Source: Paraburkholderia sp. (GTDB taxonomy: Bacteria > Pseudomonadota > Gammaproteobacteria > Burkholderiales > Burkholderiaceae). Taken from it: a DNA stretch of 64,000 nt. The stretch is from positions 124,001 through 188,000 of the forward strand of contig NZ_JAPWKB010000015.1 in assembly GCF_028283785.1 (NCBI RefSeq). The letters run 5' to 3'. Below, one piece after another: positions 8,939 through 17,830 of this stretch. Every line of letters starts with the position of its first letter. Position 1 is the first letter of the stretch. The position numbers and the translations under genes are program-made. Below the pieces are notes generated by a model that searched no databases, had not been told where the DNA came from, and saw nothing but the letters and a program-made list of their open reading frames with translations.

Positions 8939-11900
8939 TCACGACGTCTCCGAGCGCCGCTCGCTCGCCGCCACCGCTCGTTCCGGCGCGCGTGCCCGCC
9001 ATGCGCCGCGCATGCGCCGCACACTGCCGCGCGCGCCGGATTGCGCGAACGTCGCCACCGCCTGAAACGCGACCGGTGCGAATACGAGACCCAGCACGGT
9101 CGCAGTGACCACGCCGCCGAACACGCCCGTGCCGATCGAGCGACGGCTTTCCGCGCCGCCGCCGCTTGCCAGCACCAGCGGCACGACGCCCAGCAGAAAC
9201 GCCGCCGAGGTCATCACGATCGGCCGGAAGCGCGCGCCCGCCGCGCGAATCACCGCGCGAGTCAACGGCACGCCGCGCAGGTTCAGATCGCGGGCGAACT
9301 GCACGATCAGGATCGCGTTTTTCGCGGACAGGCCGATCACCGTGATCATCCCGACCTTGAAGTAGACGTCGTTCGGCATGCCGCGCATCAGCATCGCAGC
9401 AATCGCGCCGATCACGCCGAGCGGCACGACCATCAATACCGCCAGCGGAATCGTCCAGCTTTCGTACAACGCGGCCAGCGCCATAAACACCGCCAGCAGC
9501 GACAGACCGAGCAGCAACGGCGTCATTTGCGCGGACGCGCGCTCCTCGCGGGCCGCATCGACCCAGTCGAACGCGATACCGGGCGGCAAACTCGCCGCGA
9601 GCCGCTCCATCGCCGCCATCGCCGCGCCCGAACTGACACCGGCGGCCGCGCGGCCGTTCAGATCGAGCGACGGATAGCCGTTGTAGCGCGTCAGCGACAC
9701 CGGCCCGATGGTCCAGCGGCGCGTCGCGAACGACGACAGCGGCACCATCGCGCCCGACTGGTTCGGCACCGACAACGCCAGCAGATCGGTTTCGGTCATC
9801 CGCGCCGACGCGTCGCCCGCGACCACCACGCGACGCATCCGGCCGCCCGCCGGAAAATCGTCCACGTAATACGAGCCGAAGGTGCTGCCCAGCACGTCCG
9901 CGATCCGCTCGAACGGCACGCCGAGCGCATACGCTTTGGCGCGGTCCACGTCGAGTTCGATGCGCGGCGCGTCGGGCAGATCCTCGACATGGATCGACGC
10001 CAGCGACGGATCGGCCTTCGCGCGGTCCGCGAGTTGTTCACGCGCCGCCTTCAACGCGTCGCGCCCGAGACCGCCGCGATCTTCGAGACGGAACGTAAAG
10101 CCGTCCGAATGGCCGACGCCCGGCACCGACGGCGGCAATTGCGCGTCCACGTTGCCGTCCAGAATCCGGCTGAACGACTGGTTCAGCGTATCGCGCAGGT
10201 GGATCGCATCGACCTTGCGCGCGTCCCAGTCCTTCAGCGTGACGAACTGCATCGCAACATTCTGTCCGCTGCCCTCGAAACTCCAGCCGATCACGCTCGT
10301 GACGTTCGCGACCGCCGATTGCGCGCGCAGGATCGACTCGGCCTGTTCGACGACGGCGAGCGTGCGGGATTGCGTCGCGCCGGCGGGCAACTGGATCATC
10401 ACCTGCAACTGGCCCTGATCCTCGACTGGCAGGAAACCGCCAGGCATCCGCCAGTACAGCACGCCGCACGCCAGCAGCAACACCGCGTACACCGCCAGCA
10501 ACGGCCCGATTCGCCGCATCGCGGCGGCGGTCATGGTGCGGTAAGCACGTGACGCGCGGTCGAAACCCCGTTCGAAACGCGTCGAAAACCGCGCCGCGAT
10601 GCCGGCCACGCCGCGTCGCGCGTCGCGCTCACGGACCGACCGCGCGGGCGCGCTAAGCAGGTTCGCGCACAACGCGGGCGTCAACGACAAGGCCATAAAC
10701 GACGACACCAGCATCGACGCGATCATCGCGACGGCAAACTGACGGTAAATCCCGCCGACGCCACCCGGAAAAAACGCCATCGGCACGAACACCGCCGTCA
10801 GCACCGCCGTCACACCGACGATCGCGCCGCCGATCTGCTTCATCGCCTTCACGGTGGCGTCGCGCGGCGACAGCCCGTCCTCGTCCATCACGCGGTGCAC
10901 GCTTTCGACCACCACGATCGCGTCGTCGACCAGAATGCCGATCGCCAGCACGAGGCCGAACATCGTAAACACGTTGATCGACAGACCGAACGCGTACATC
11001 GCGAGAAACGCGCCCATCAGCGTGACCGGAATCACCACGGTCGGCACCAGCGCATAGCGCAGATCGCGCAGGAACAGCCACATCACGAAAAACACCAGCA
11101 CGATCGCTTCGGTCAGCGTAACCAGCACTTCGCGGATCGCGACGTGAACGAAACGCGCGCTGTCGAACGGCACCTGAATCGCGACGCCGGGCGGCAGGCG
11201 GTTCGACAGTTCGGCCAGCCGCGCGCGGATCGCGTCGGCGGTTTCGATCGCATTGCCGCGCGGGCCGAGCTGAATCCCGACCGTCGCCGATGGCTGGCCA
11301 TTCAGCCGCGACCAGAACGTATAGTTGTCGCGACCGATCTCGATGCGCGCGACATCCGCGAGCCGCACCGTCGAGCCGTCCGCACGCGCCTTCAGCACGA
11401 TCCGGCCGAATTCCTGCGGCGAGCGCAACTGCCCTTTCACGTTCACCGACGCAGTCAGTTGCTGGCCGTCGGCGAGCGGCGCGTCGCCGAGCGTGCCGGC
11501 CGCGACGCTTGCGTTTTGCGCGGCGATCGCGGCGTTGACGTCGGACGCGGCAAGGCCGAACTCACGCAGCTTCATCGGGTCGAGCCAGATTCGCAACGCT
11601 TCGTCGGCGTCCCATAGCTGTGCGGAACCGACGCCCGGCGCGCGTTTGAGTTCGCGCATGATGTCGCGGCTGAGAATATCGCTGAGTTGCGCGGAATCGC
11701 GCGTGCCGTCGGTGGACGTCAGCGCGACCAGCATCAGGAACGTGTTCGCAGCCTTCCACACGCTGATGCCCTGCTGCACGACCTGCTGCGGCAGGCGCGG
11801 CTCGACCTGCTTGAGCCGGTTCTGCACGTCCATCATCGCGATGTCGGGATTGGTGCCCGGCGCGAACGTCGCGGCGATCTCCAGATTGCCGAGACCGTCG

Positions 11901-12145
11901 CTGGCGGTCTCGTAGTAGAGCATCCCGTCGGCGCCATCGAGACTTTCCTCGATGATGCTGCCGACGTTCGCATCGACCGTTTCGGTCGATGCGCCCGGAT
12001 ACACGGCGTCGATCACGATGCGCGGCGGCGCCAGCCGCGGATATTGCGCCACCGGGAGTTGCGGCAACGCCAGCGCGCCCGCGACGATTACCGCGAGCGC
12101 GACGATCCACGCGAAGACCGGTCGGTCGATAAAGAAGGCGGGCAA
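8939..12145 (-). CDS. RND efflux pump, inner-membrane subunit, without its own adaptor
   Basis: A 1068-residue HAE1-type RND transporter. The N-terminus FFIDRPVFAWIVALAVIVAG is the usual first helix. Helix 4 carries the proton-relay aspartates in GILVDDAIVVVE, and the helix-10 lysine is in LSAKNAILIVQFARDL, so proton coupling should be intact. The start is a TTG at 12145 with GAGG five bases before it; the upstream GNAT stop overlaps this ribosome site. No periplasmic adaptor or outer-membrane factor is adjacent, unlike the second RND operon at 55-61 kb. It is the last gene of the yej-tld run and may borrow partner proteins from elsewhere. Drug, peptide or metabolite export are all possible. 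Confidence 0.9.
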   Translation of the reverse strand: MPAFFIDRPVFAWIVALAVIVAGALALPQLPVAQYPRLAPPRIVIDAVYPGASTETVDANVGSIIEESLDGADGMLYYETASDGLGNLEIAATFAPGTNPDIAMMDVQNRLKQVEPRLPQQVVQQGISVWKAANTFLMLVALTSTDGTRDSAQLSDILSRDIMRELKRAPGVGSAQLWDADEALRIWLDPMKLREFGLAASDVNAAIAAQNASVAAGTLGDAPLADGQQLTASVNVKGQLRSPQEFGRIVLKARADGSTVRLADVARIEIGRDNYTFWSRLNGQPSATVGIQLGPRGNAIETADAIRARLAELSNRLPPGVAIQVPFDSARFVHVAIREVLVTLTEAIVLVFFVMWLFLRDLRYALVPTVVIPVTLMGAFLAMYAFGLSINVFTMFGLVLAIGILVDDAIVVVESVHRVMDEDGLSPRDATVKAMKQIGGAIVGVTAVLTAVFVPMAFFPGGVGGIYRQFAVAMIASMLVSSFMALSLTPALCANLLSAPARSVRERDARRGVAGIAARFSTRFERGFDRASRAYRTMTAAAMRRIGPLLAVYAVLLLACGVLYWRMPGGFLPVEDQGQLQVMIQLPAGATQSRTLAVVEQAESILRAQSAVANVTSVIGWSFEGSGQNVAMQFVTLKDWDARKVDAIHLRDTLNQSFSRILDGNVDAQLPPSVPGVGHSDGFTFRLEDRGGLGRDALKAAREQLADRAKADPSLASIHVEDLPDAPRIELDVDRAKAYALGVPFERIADVLGSTFGSYYVDDFPAGGRMRRVVVAGDASARMTETDLLALSVPNQSGAMVPLSSFATRRWTIGPVSLTRYNGYPSLDLNGRAAAGVSSGAAMAAMERLAASLPPGIAFDWVDAAREERASAQMTPLLLGLSLLAVFMALAALYESWTIPLAVLMVVPLGVIGAIAAMLMRGMPNDVYFKVGMITVIGLSAKNAILIVQFARDLNLRGVPLTRAVIRAAGARFRPIVMTSAAFLLGVVPLVLASGGGAESRRSIGTGVFGGVVTATVLGLVFAPVAFQAVATFAQSGARGSVRRMRGAWRARAPERAVAASERRSETS

Positions 12146-12152
12146 GGCGTCC

Positions 12153-12710
12153 TCAGAGGGGCGTTTCAGACGGAAGCGCCGACGCAAAGCGCGGCGCCGC
12201 GGCGAAACGCGCCATATGGAACACATCGACAAGCATGCCGTCGCGCATCGCGAAGGCGGGCGAGCGCCCTTCCTCGACGAAACCGAAGCGCGTGTACAGG
12301 CCGATCGCCCGGTGATTGTCGACGAACACCGTCAGCTCCAGCCGACGTAATCCCATCGTCGAATCCGCTCGGTCGAGCGCGGCCGCGAGCAAGGCCGTAC
12401 CGACGCCGCGTCCAACGTAGTCGTCGTGCACGGCGATGCCGACGCCCGCGCTATGCGCCATCCGGTGCGGTCGCGGCAACACGTCGATCAACCCGACCAC
12501 GCGGCCGTCCACTTCCGCACACAGTCCGAGTGTGTTCGCGGGCATCCTGTCGAGCCATTTCGCGACCGTCGCATGCGAGCGATACGGCGTCTGCAAGGTG
12601 CCGTGCCGCGTGCCGGGGCAGTTCATCAAAGCGGCGATGGCATCGAGATCGGACACTTCGCGCACGCGGATCGCCACGCGTGCGGCGGCTGTGTTGGGCG
12701 CGCCGTTCAT
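12153..12710 (-). CDS. GNAT acetyltransferase, YhhY/AaaT-like (second copy)
   Basis: A 185-residue acetyltransferase closely resembling E. coli YhhY (AaaT), an N-acetyltransferase for amino acids such as Phe and Met. It shows the acetyl-CoA loop VGRGVGTALL, then RLELTVFVDNHRAIGLYTRF and MRDGMLVDVFHMAR, in the same order as YhhY. ATG at 12710 has AAGGAG eight bases upstream and overlaps the previous stop as ATGA; the GTG six bases earlier is less likely. The stop lies 7 bp before the RND start. With the preceding gene it forms a tandem pair from an old duplication. A role in acetylating peptidase products imported by the Yej system is inference. Confidence 0.88.
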   Translation of the reverse strand: MNGAPNTAAARVAIRVREVSDLDAIAALMNCPGTRHGTLQTPYRSHATVAKWLDRMPANTLGLCAEVDGRVVGLIDVLPRPHRMAHSAGVGIAVHDDYVGRGVGTALLAAALDRADSTMGLRRLELTVFVDNHRAIGLYTRFGFVEEGRSPAFAMRDGMLVDVFHMARFAAAPRFASALPSETPL

Positions 12711-13306
12711 GCGCACGCTCCTTCGTGCAACCGGGCATCGGATTGCGGATGCGCGGCGGGCGCGCGAACCCGTCCCATGAACAGCGTGTCGATCAGCAGA
12801 CCGTCGCGCAGTACCGCGCCGCGATACGTGGCTTCGCCCGCGAAACCGAACTTGCGATACAGCCCGATCGCGCGATGGTTGTCGGCGAACACGCTCAGTT
12901 CGAGACGGCGCAGTCCGTACCAGTTGTCGGCGGTGTCGATCAGTTCGGTCATCAGCCGCGTGCCGATACCCTTGCCTTGCCAGTCGTCATGCACGCTGAT
13001 GCCGATCCGGCCGCTGTGCGCGCGGCGCAGCGAGCCCGGATGCAGATCGGCGGTGCCCACGACCGTACCGTCGATGCACGCGGCAATTGCGATCGCCGGA
13101 GATTCGAGCTTGACGATCCATTCGCGCGTCTGCTCCAGCGTCGAATGCGCGGGCGTCGGATTCTGCCGCACCACGCCGGGACACATGCGAAGCGCGTAAA
13201 TCTGCGCGGCGTCGTCGGGATGGACGGACCTGATGTCGATATCGACGCGTCCGGCCGGATGCCGCGTCGTGCTCTCTGATGGGCTGCTGCGTTCTGTCAT
13301 TGTCAT
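12707..13306 (-). CDS. GNAT acetyltransferase, YhhY/AaaT-like (first copy)
   Basis: About 199 residues, homologous to the next gene: the acetyl-CoA loop is WQGKGIGTRLM, followed by RLELSVFADNHRAIGLYRKF and LRDGLLIDTLFMGRV. Both are YhhY/AaaT-like N-acetyltransferases acting in the cytoplasm. Several start codons are stacked (TTG 13321, ATG 13306, ATG 13300); ATG 13306 was taken, but no strong ribosome site separates them. The gap from tldE is 38 bp and the stop overlaps the following gene, so it belongs to the yej-tld transcript. The two copies differ in many places, which suggests different substrates rather than a dosage duplication. Confidence 0.87.
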   Translation of the reverse strand: MTMTERSSPSESTTRHPAGRVDIDIRSVHPDDAAQIYALRMCPGVVRQNPTPAHSTLEQTREWIVKLESPAIAIAACIDGTVVGTADLHPGSLRRAHSGRIGISVHDDWQGKGIGTRLMTELIDTADNWYGLRRLELSVFADNHRAIGLYRKFGFAGEATYRGAVLRDGLLIDTLFMGRVRAPAAHPQSDARLHEGACA

Positions 13307-13344
13307 TGTTATCGTGGTCAATCGGTCAATCCGTCATCGGCTAC

Positions 13345-14742
13345 TCACAGCGTCAGTTCGAACGAGCGCGCCAGCAGGCCAGGCAGTTTCCAGCCGCCCG
13401 TTTCCCGCTCGCCCCACGTGCCGTCGCTCAGCAGCAATTCCGGTTGCGCGTCCAGACGTTCGAGTTCGCTCGACAGCAGACGGTACAGGCTGTCGTCGAA
13501 GCGCATCGCATCGACCGGCGCGACGATCTGGCCGCGCTCGACCCAGAACGTCGCGAAACGCGTCATGCCGGTCAGACGGCAATTCATCCGGTCCGAGAAA
13601 TTCACGTACCAGAGATTGCCGACATAGAGCCCGGTATCGAGCGCGCTCAGGATATCGGCGGCATCGAGATCGCCGCCCGCCATCGACAGCGACTCGGGCG
13701 CCTCGCTCGCGGGCGCGCCGTTCGGCGTCAGGCCGTATTCGCGCGCACTGCGGGCATTGGTCAGTTGACCGGCGCTGCGTCCGTCGCGAATCAGCGCCAC
13801 GCTGTCGCGCTGATAACCGTCGCCGTTAAAGCGCGGCGCGACGTTCAGGCTCAGGTCTTCCGTCATCGAAACGCGCGGATCGAATCCGACTTCGCCGTTA
13901 TGCAAGCGGAACAGCGGGCTGCGCGCGCTGGCGTTCGCCCGCGCGGAAAAGCCGGTCCACGATGCGGAGCCGACCAGTTCCAGCACCGCCGACGGCGCGA
14001 AATACGTGCGATAGCGTCCCGGCGACAACGCGCGCGGCGTGCGTCCGAGCACCGGCAGGCGCGCGGCCGCCTGCTCGACTTTCGCGGCGAATACGCTGTC
14101 GTCCCAGTGATCGCCCGCGTAAGTGCTTTTGATAGCGCGGCCGCTCGGGTCGTACAGCGACCAGCTGAAGCTGAAGTTGCTCACTTCGTACCAGCCGCGA
14201 CTGCCGCGCGACGAAGCGAAGCCGCGCATCACCGGCCCGCCCGCATAAAACCCGACGAAATCGACGCCGCGCGCGCATTCGCTGACGATGCACAACAACG
14301 CGTCGGGCGTGGGCAGCTTGCCGCTGCGGCGCGTCGCCTGGTGCCATTGCGTGGTGTCGTACAACAGATGCGGATCGTCGGGCGCATCGCGCAAGCCATC
14401 GCGCAACGTGCTCAGCGCATCGGCGATATCGCGCAGATCCGCGGCCGGATCGCCGCATACCGTCAAACTCGAATACGCCTGCTTCGCGCCGTCGATCAGC
14501 CGGATCGTCAGCTTGCCTTGCGACACCTGGCCGATCTGCCGGACCTTGCCGTCGTTGAAACGGATAAAGTCGGACTGCTCCGCCGACAGCCGCGTCAACG
14601 CGACTTCGTCACCGCTCAGTAAAGTATCGATCGCGTCGGCCAGCAACGCGAAATGAGCGTACCAGTCGGGCGATTGCGCGCCCGACGCGAACTCGAAGCC
14701 GCCGGATGCGCCGGATGCGCCGCTCGGGATGACAACACTCAT
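13345..14742 (-). CDS. pmbA: TldE/PmbA subunit of the TldD/TldE metalloprotease
   Basis: A 465-residue member of the TldD/PmbA family that lacks the HExxxH zinc motif found in its partner, as expected for TldE (PmbA). In E. coli the TldD-TldE heterodimer threads and degrades unstructured peptides, removes the leader of microcin B17 and degrades CcdA. The C-terminal segment with NLWYVNFSDRMNCRLTGMTR and FWVERGQIVAPVDAMRFDDS is characteristic. ATG at 14742 was chosen: GGAGG lies six bases upstream and the start overlaps the tldD stop as ATGA. It is the distal subunit gene; adjacent GNAT genes follow after 38 bp. Confidence 0.9.
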   Translation of the reverse strand: MSVVIPSGASGASGGFEFASGAQSPDWYAHFALLADAIDTLLSGDEVALTRLSAEQSDFIRFNDGKVRQIGQVSQGKLTIRLIDGAKQAYSSLTVCGDPAADLRDIADALSTLRDGLRDAPDDPHLLYDTTQWHQATRRSGKLPTPDALLCIVSECARGVDFVGFYAGGPVMRGFASSRGSRGWYEVSNFSFSWSLYDPSGRAIKSTYAGDHWDDSVFAAKVEQAAARLPVLGRTPRALSPGRYRTYFAPSAVLELVGSASWTGFSARANASARSPLFRLHNGEVGFDPRVSMTEDLSLNVAPRFNGDGYQRDSVALIRDGRSAGQLTNARSAREYGLTPNGAPASEAPESLSMAGGDLDAADILSALDTGLYVGNLWYVNFSDRMNCRLTGMTRFATFWVERGQIVAPVDAMRFDDSLYRLLSSELERLDAQPELLLSDGTWGERETGGWKLPGLLARSFELTL

Positions 14743-16178
14743 TGCGCCCCTCCGAACACATCCACGTTGCGGAACACGCACGGCGGCGACGCATGCCCGA
14801 CGCGCACCACTTGCGCCGGCTCGCCCTTGCCGCACATCGACGTGCCGAACACTTCGCGCGTATCCGCATTGCCGACCGCGCTCAGGCTGCGCCAGAAACT
14901 GGCGGAAATGCCGCGATAGTTCGGCTGTTTGACGACCTGCGTGAGCTTGCCGTTTTCGATCAACTGACCGAACTCGCAGCCGAACTGAAACTTGTTGCGA
15001 TGGTCGTCGATCGACCACGAGGTATTGGTGCGCATCAGAATGCCATGCTCGATGCCCGCGATCATCGCGTCGAGCGTGCTGGTTCCCGGTTCGATATTCA
15101 GGTTCGCCATCCGGTCGATCGGCGCGCGGTTCCAGCTCGACGCGCGCGAATTCGCGACGCCCGGCATCTTCGCGCGCTGCTGCGACAGCGCACCGCCGAG
15201 CGGCCGCTCCAGCATGCCGTCGCGGATCAGATAGGCCTTGTGCGCGGTGCTGCCGTCGTCATCGAATGCGTACGACGCTGCTTCCTCGCGCAACGAAGGA
15301 TCGAAGGTCACGTTCAGCAGCGGCGAGCCGTAACGGTAGGTGCCGAACATCTCCGGCTTGACGAAGCTCGAACCGGCGAAGTTGCGCTCGTCGCCGAGAA
15401 TCCGGTCGAGCTCCAGCGGATGCCCGATCGACTCGTGAATCTGCAACATCATCTGGTCGGGCATCAGCAGCAGGTCGCGCGGACCCGACGGGCAATTCGG
15501 CGCGGCAAGCAAGCTCAGCGCGTCGTTGGCGAGCCGCATGCCCGCGCCGTCGAAGCCGTAGCGCGTCAGCACTTCGAGGCCGCCCTGCGCGAGCGTGCCG
15601 TAATTGCCGCCGAGCGTGCGCACCTGCGTGTCGCCGTTCGCATGCGCCGCCACGCTCATTTCCGGCATCACGAGACGCCAGCGCTGGACGATATGCGCGC
15701 CGTCGCTGGTCAGATACGTCTGTTCGGTGTGGGTGATCTGCACGGACGCCGTGCGCTCGACGATCCGGTCGTCGATGTGTGCGGCGGCGCATTCGTGCGC
15801 GAGCCGCGCGAGCCATTCGCCGCGCGACGGCAACGGCCGCTCCGCGTTCGGCGACACATACTCGCCGCTCGCCGTTTCGCGCGACACCGCGCGATGATCG
15901 ATCAGCGAAACGTCCGCACTGGCGAGCGCGCGCTGCGTGGCGATATCGAGCGCGGCCTGCAGGCCCGCCACCGACAGATCCGTACTGGCCGCATAGCCTG
16001 CACCCGCACCGGCCCACGCGGTCAGCATCGCGCCGCGCTCGCGCTGGGTGCGCAGCGGCTGCACGACGTCGTTGCGCACTTCGTGGTCGTCGATCTGTTC
16101 GTCGACCACCCGCAGCGACCAGAAATCCGCCTGACTGTTCAAGGCACGGGCGGCTTGCGCCCAGCGCGATTCACTCAT
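14739..16178 (-). CDS. tldD: TldD, zinc-binding subunit of the TldD/TldE protease
   Basis: A 479-residue TldD-family metalloprotease. The zinc motif HESIGHPLELDR (HExxxH) lies near residue 250, and the conserved C-terminal metal-binding region TSMCGKGEPAQ is near 450. TldD cleaves unfolded or small peptides only together with TldE, whose gene follows with a 4-bp overlap. ATG at 16178 overlaps the yejF stop as ATGA, so translation is probably coupled to the peptide importer; the open frame continues upstream but only through yejF sequence. Placing a peptide-degrading chamber directly behind a peptide ABC transporter suggests it processes what the transporter brings in; this is inference. Confidence 0.92.
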   Translation of the reverse strand: MSESRWAQAARALNSQADFWSLRVVDEQIDDHEVRNDVVQPLRTQRERGAMLTAWAGAGAGYAASTDLSVAGLQAALDIATQRALASADVSLIDHRAVSRETASGEYVSPNAERPLPSRGEWLARLAHECAAAHIDDRIVERTASVQITHTEQTYLTSDGAHIVQRWRLVMPEMSVAAHANGDTQVRTLGGNYGTLAQGGLEVLTRYGFDGAGMRLANDALSLLAAPNCPSGPRDLLLMPDQMMLQIHESIGHPLELDRILGDERNFAGSSFVKPEMFGTYRYGSPLLNVTFDPSLREEAASYAFDDDGSTAHKAYLIRDGMLERPLGGALSQQRAKMPGVANSRASSWNRAPIDRMANLNIEPGTSTLDAMIAGIEHGILMRTNTSWSIDDHRNKFQFGCEFGQLIENGKLTQVVKQPNYRGISASFWRSLSAVGNADTREVFGTSMCGKGEPAQVVRVGHASPPCVFRNVDVFGGAQ

Positions 16179-17830
16179 TGCAACACCTCGGGTTCGTCGT
16201 GCTCCGGCGCGATCATCGACGCGGCGAGCAACGACTGCGTATAAGGATGCGACGGCGCGTTCAGCACATCGAGCGTGTCGCCCGACTCGACCACACGGCC
16301 GTTCTTCATCACGATCACACGATGCGCCATCGCGCGCATCACCGCCAGATCGTGCGTGATGAACAGATAGCTTAACCCGTACTTCTTTTGCAGACCCGCC
16401 AATAGCTTGAGCACCTGTTGCTGGATCGATACATCGAGCGCGCTGGTCGGCTCGTCGAGGATCAACAGTTCCGGCTCGACCGCCAGCGCGCGCGCAATCG
16501 CGATCCGCTGACGCTGCCCGCCGGAGAACTCGTGCGGATAGCGCAGCATCGATTCGTGCGGCATGCCGACTTCCTCCAGCAGCGAGCCGACCCGCGCGCG
16601 ACGCGTGCGCGCATCGATTTCCGGACGATGCACCTCGATCCACTCGCCGACGATCTGCTCGACCGTCATCCGCGGCGACAGCGACCCGAACGGGTCCTGA
16701 AACACCACCTGCATCCGCGAATACAGCGCGCGGCGCGAGTTCGCGCCACGCAACGCCGACAACGGCGCACCGTCGATATGGATATGACCGGCGGCGAGCC
16801 GTTGCAGACCGAGCAGCGTCGCCGCGAGCGTCGATTTTCCGGAACCCGATTCGCCGACCACGCCGAGCGTCTCACCGCGACGCAAGCTCAGATCGACATC
16901 GTGGACGGCGCGAAACGTCGAGCCGCTGAACAGCGAGCGCCAGCCTTTCGCGGCGGTCCGGTAATCGACTGCGAGTCCGGATACTTCGAGCACGCGCCGC
17001 GCATGCGGCTCGACCGGCTCGATCTCGCGATGCGGCTCGCTGTCGAGCAGACGTTGCGTGTAAGGGTGCTGCGGCGCGGCGAACAGCGCCTGAGTCGTGT
17101 TGGTCTCGACCAGCACGCCCTTTTCCATCACCGCGACCCGTTGCGCGAAGCGCCGCACGAGGTTCAGGTCGTGCGTGATCAGCAGCACGGCCATGCCGCG
17201 ATCGGCGGCTTCCTGCTCCTGAAGCTCGATCAGCAGATCGACGATCTGCTGGCGCACGGTGACGTCGAGCGCGGTGGTCGGCTCGTCGGCGAGCAGCAAA
17301 CGCGGACGGCACGCGAGCGCCATCGCGATCATCGCGCGCTGCCGCTGTCCGCCCGACAGTTGATGCGGATAGCTGTCGATCCGCCGTTCCGGTTCGGGAA
17401 TGCCGGTGCGGCGCAGCAGTTCGATGCCGCGTGCGCGCGCCGCGTTCGGCCGCAAGCCTTCGTGCAGGCGCAGGCTTTCGGCAATCTGCTGGCCGATCGT
17501 GAACAACGGATTGAGCGCGGTCATCGGCTCCTGAAACACCATCGCGATATCCGCGCCACGAATCCCGCGCATCTGCTGTTCGGTCTTGCGCAACAGATCG
17601 ACGCCGTCGAGGCGAATCTGGCCGCTGTTGCGCGCGTGTTCGACCAGCCGGAGAATCGACAGCGCGGTCACGCTCTTGCCCGAGCCGGATTCGCCCACCA
17701 GCGCGACGCGCTCGCCGCGTTCGATCGTCAGGTTCAGATCGCGAACCGCGACCTTGTCACCGAAACTGATCGAAAAGTTTTCCAGTTCGAGCAGCGGATG
17801 GCGCTTCGTGAGATCAGTCGTGTCGCTCAT
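16175..17830 (-). CDS. yejF: Peptide/microcin C-type ABC importer, double ATPase YejF
   Basis: A 551-residue protein with two complete ATPase domains, the layout of YejF. Domain 1 has Walker A GESGSGKS (about residue 50), LSGGQRQRAMI and LLLADEPTTALDVT; domain 2 repeats GESGSGKST (about 330), FSGGQRQRIAI and LLILDEPTSALDVS. Both include the extra C-terminal region typical of oligopeptide ATPases. It powers import through YejB and YejE. ATG at 17830 overlaps the yejE stop and has CGGAGG shortly before it. In enteric bacteria YejABEF takes up microcin C and contributes to tolerance of antimicrobial peptides. Confidence 0.93.
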   Translation of the reverse strand: MSDTTDLTKRHPLLELENFSISFGDKVAVRDLNLTIERGERVALVGESGSGKSVTALSILRLVEHARNSGQIRLDGVDLLRKTEQQMRGIRGADIAMVFQEPMTALNPLFTIGQQIAESLRLHEGLRPNAARARGIELLRRTGIPEPERRIDSYPHQLSGGQRQRAMIAMALACRPRLLLADEPTTALDVTVRQQIVDLLIELQEQEAADRGMAVLLITHDLNLVRRFAQRVAVMEKGVLVETNTTQALFAAPQHPYTQRLLDSEPHREIEPVEPHARRVLEVSGLAVDYRTAAKGWRSLFSGSTFRAVHDVDLSLRRGETLGVVGESGSGKSTLAATLLGLQRLAAGHIHIDGAPLSALRGANSRRALYSRMQVVFQDPFGSLSPRMTVEQIVGEWIEVHRPEIDARTRRARVGSLLEEVGMPHESMLRYPHEFSGGQRQRIAIARALAVEPELLILDEPTSALDVSIQQQVLKLLAGLQKKYGLSYLFITHDLAVMRAMAHRVIVMKNGRVVESGDTLDVLNAPSHPYTQSLLAASMIAPEHDEPEVLQ

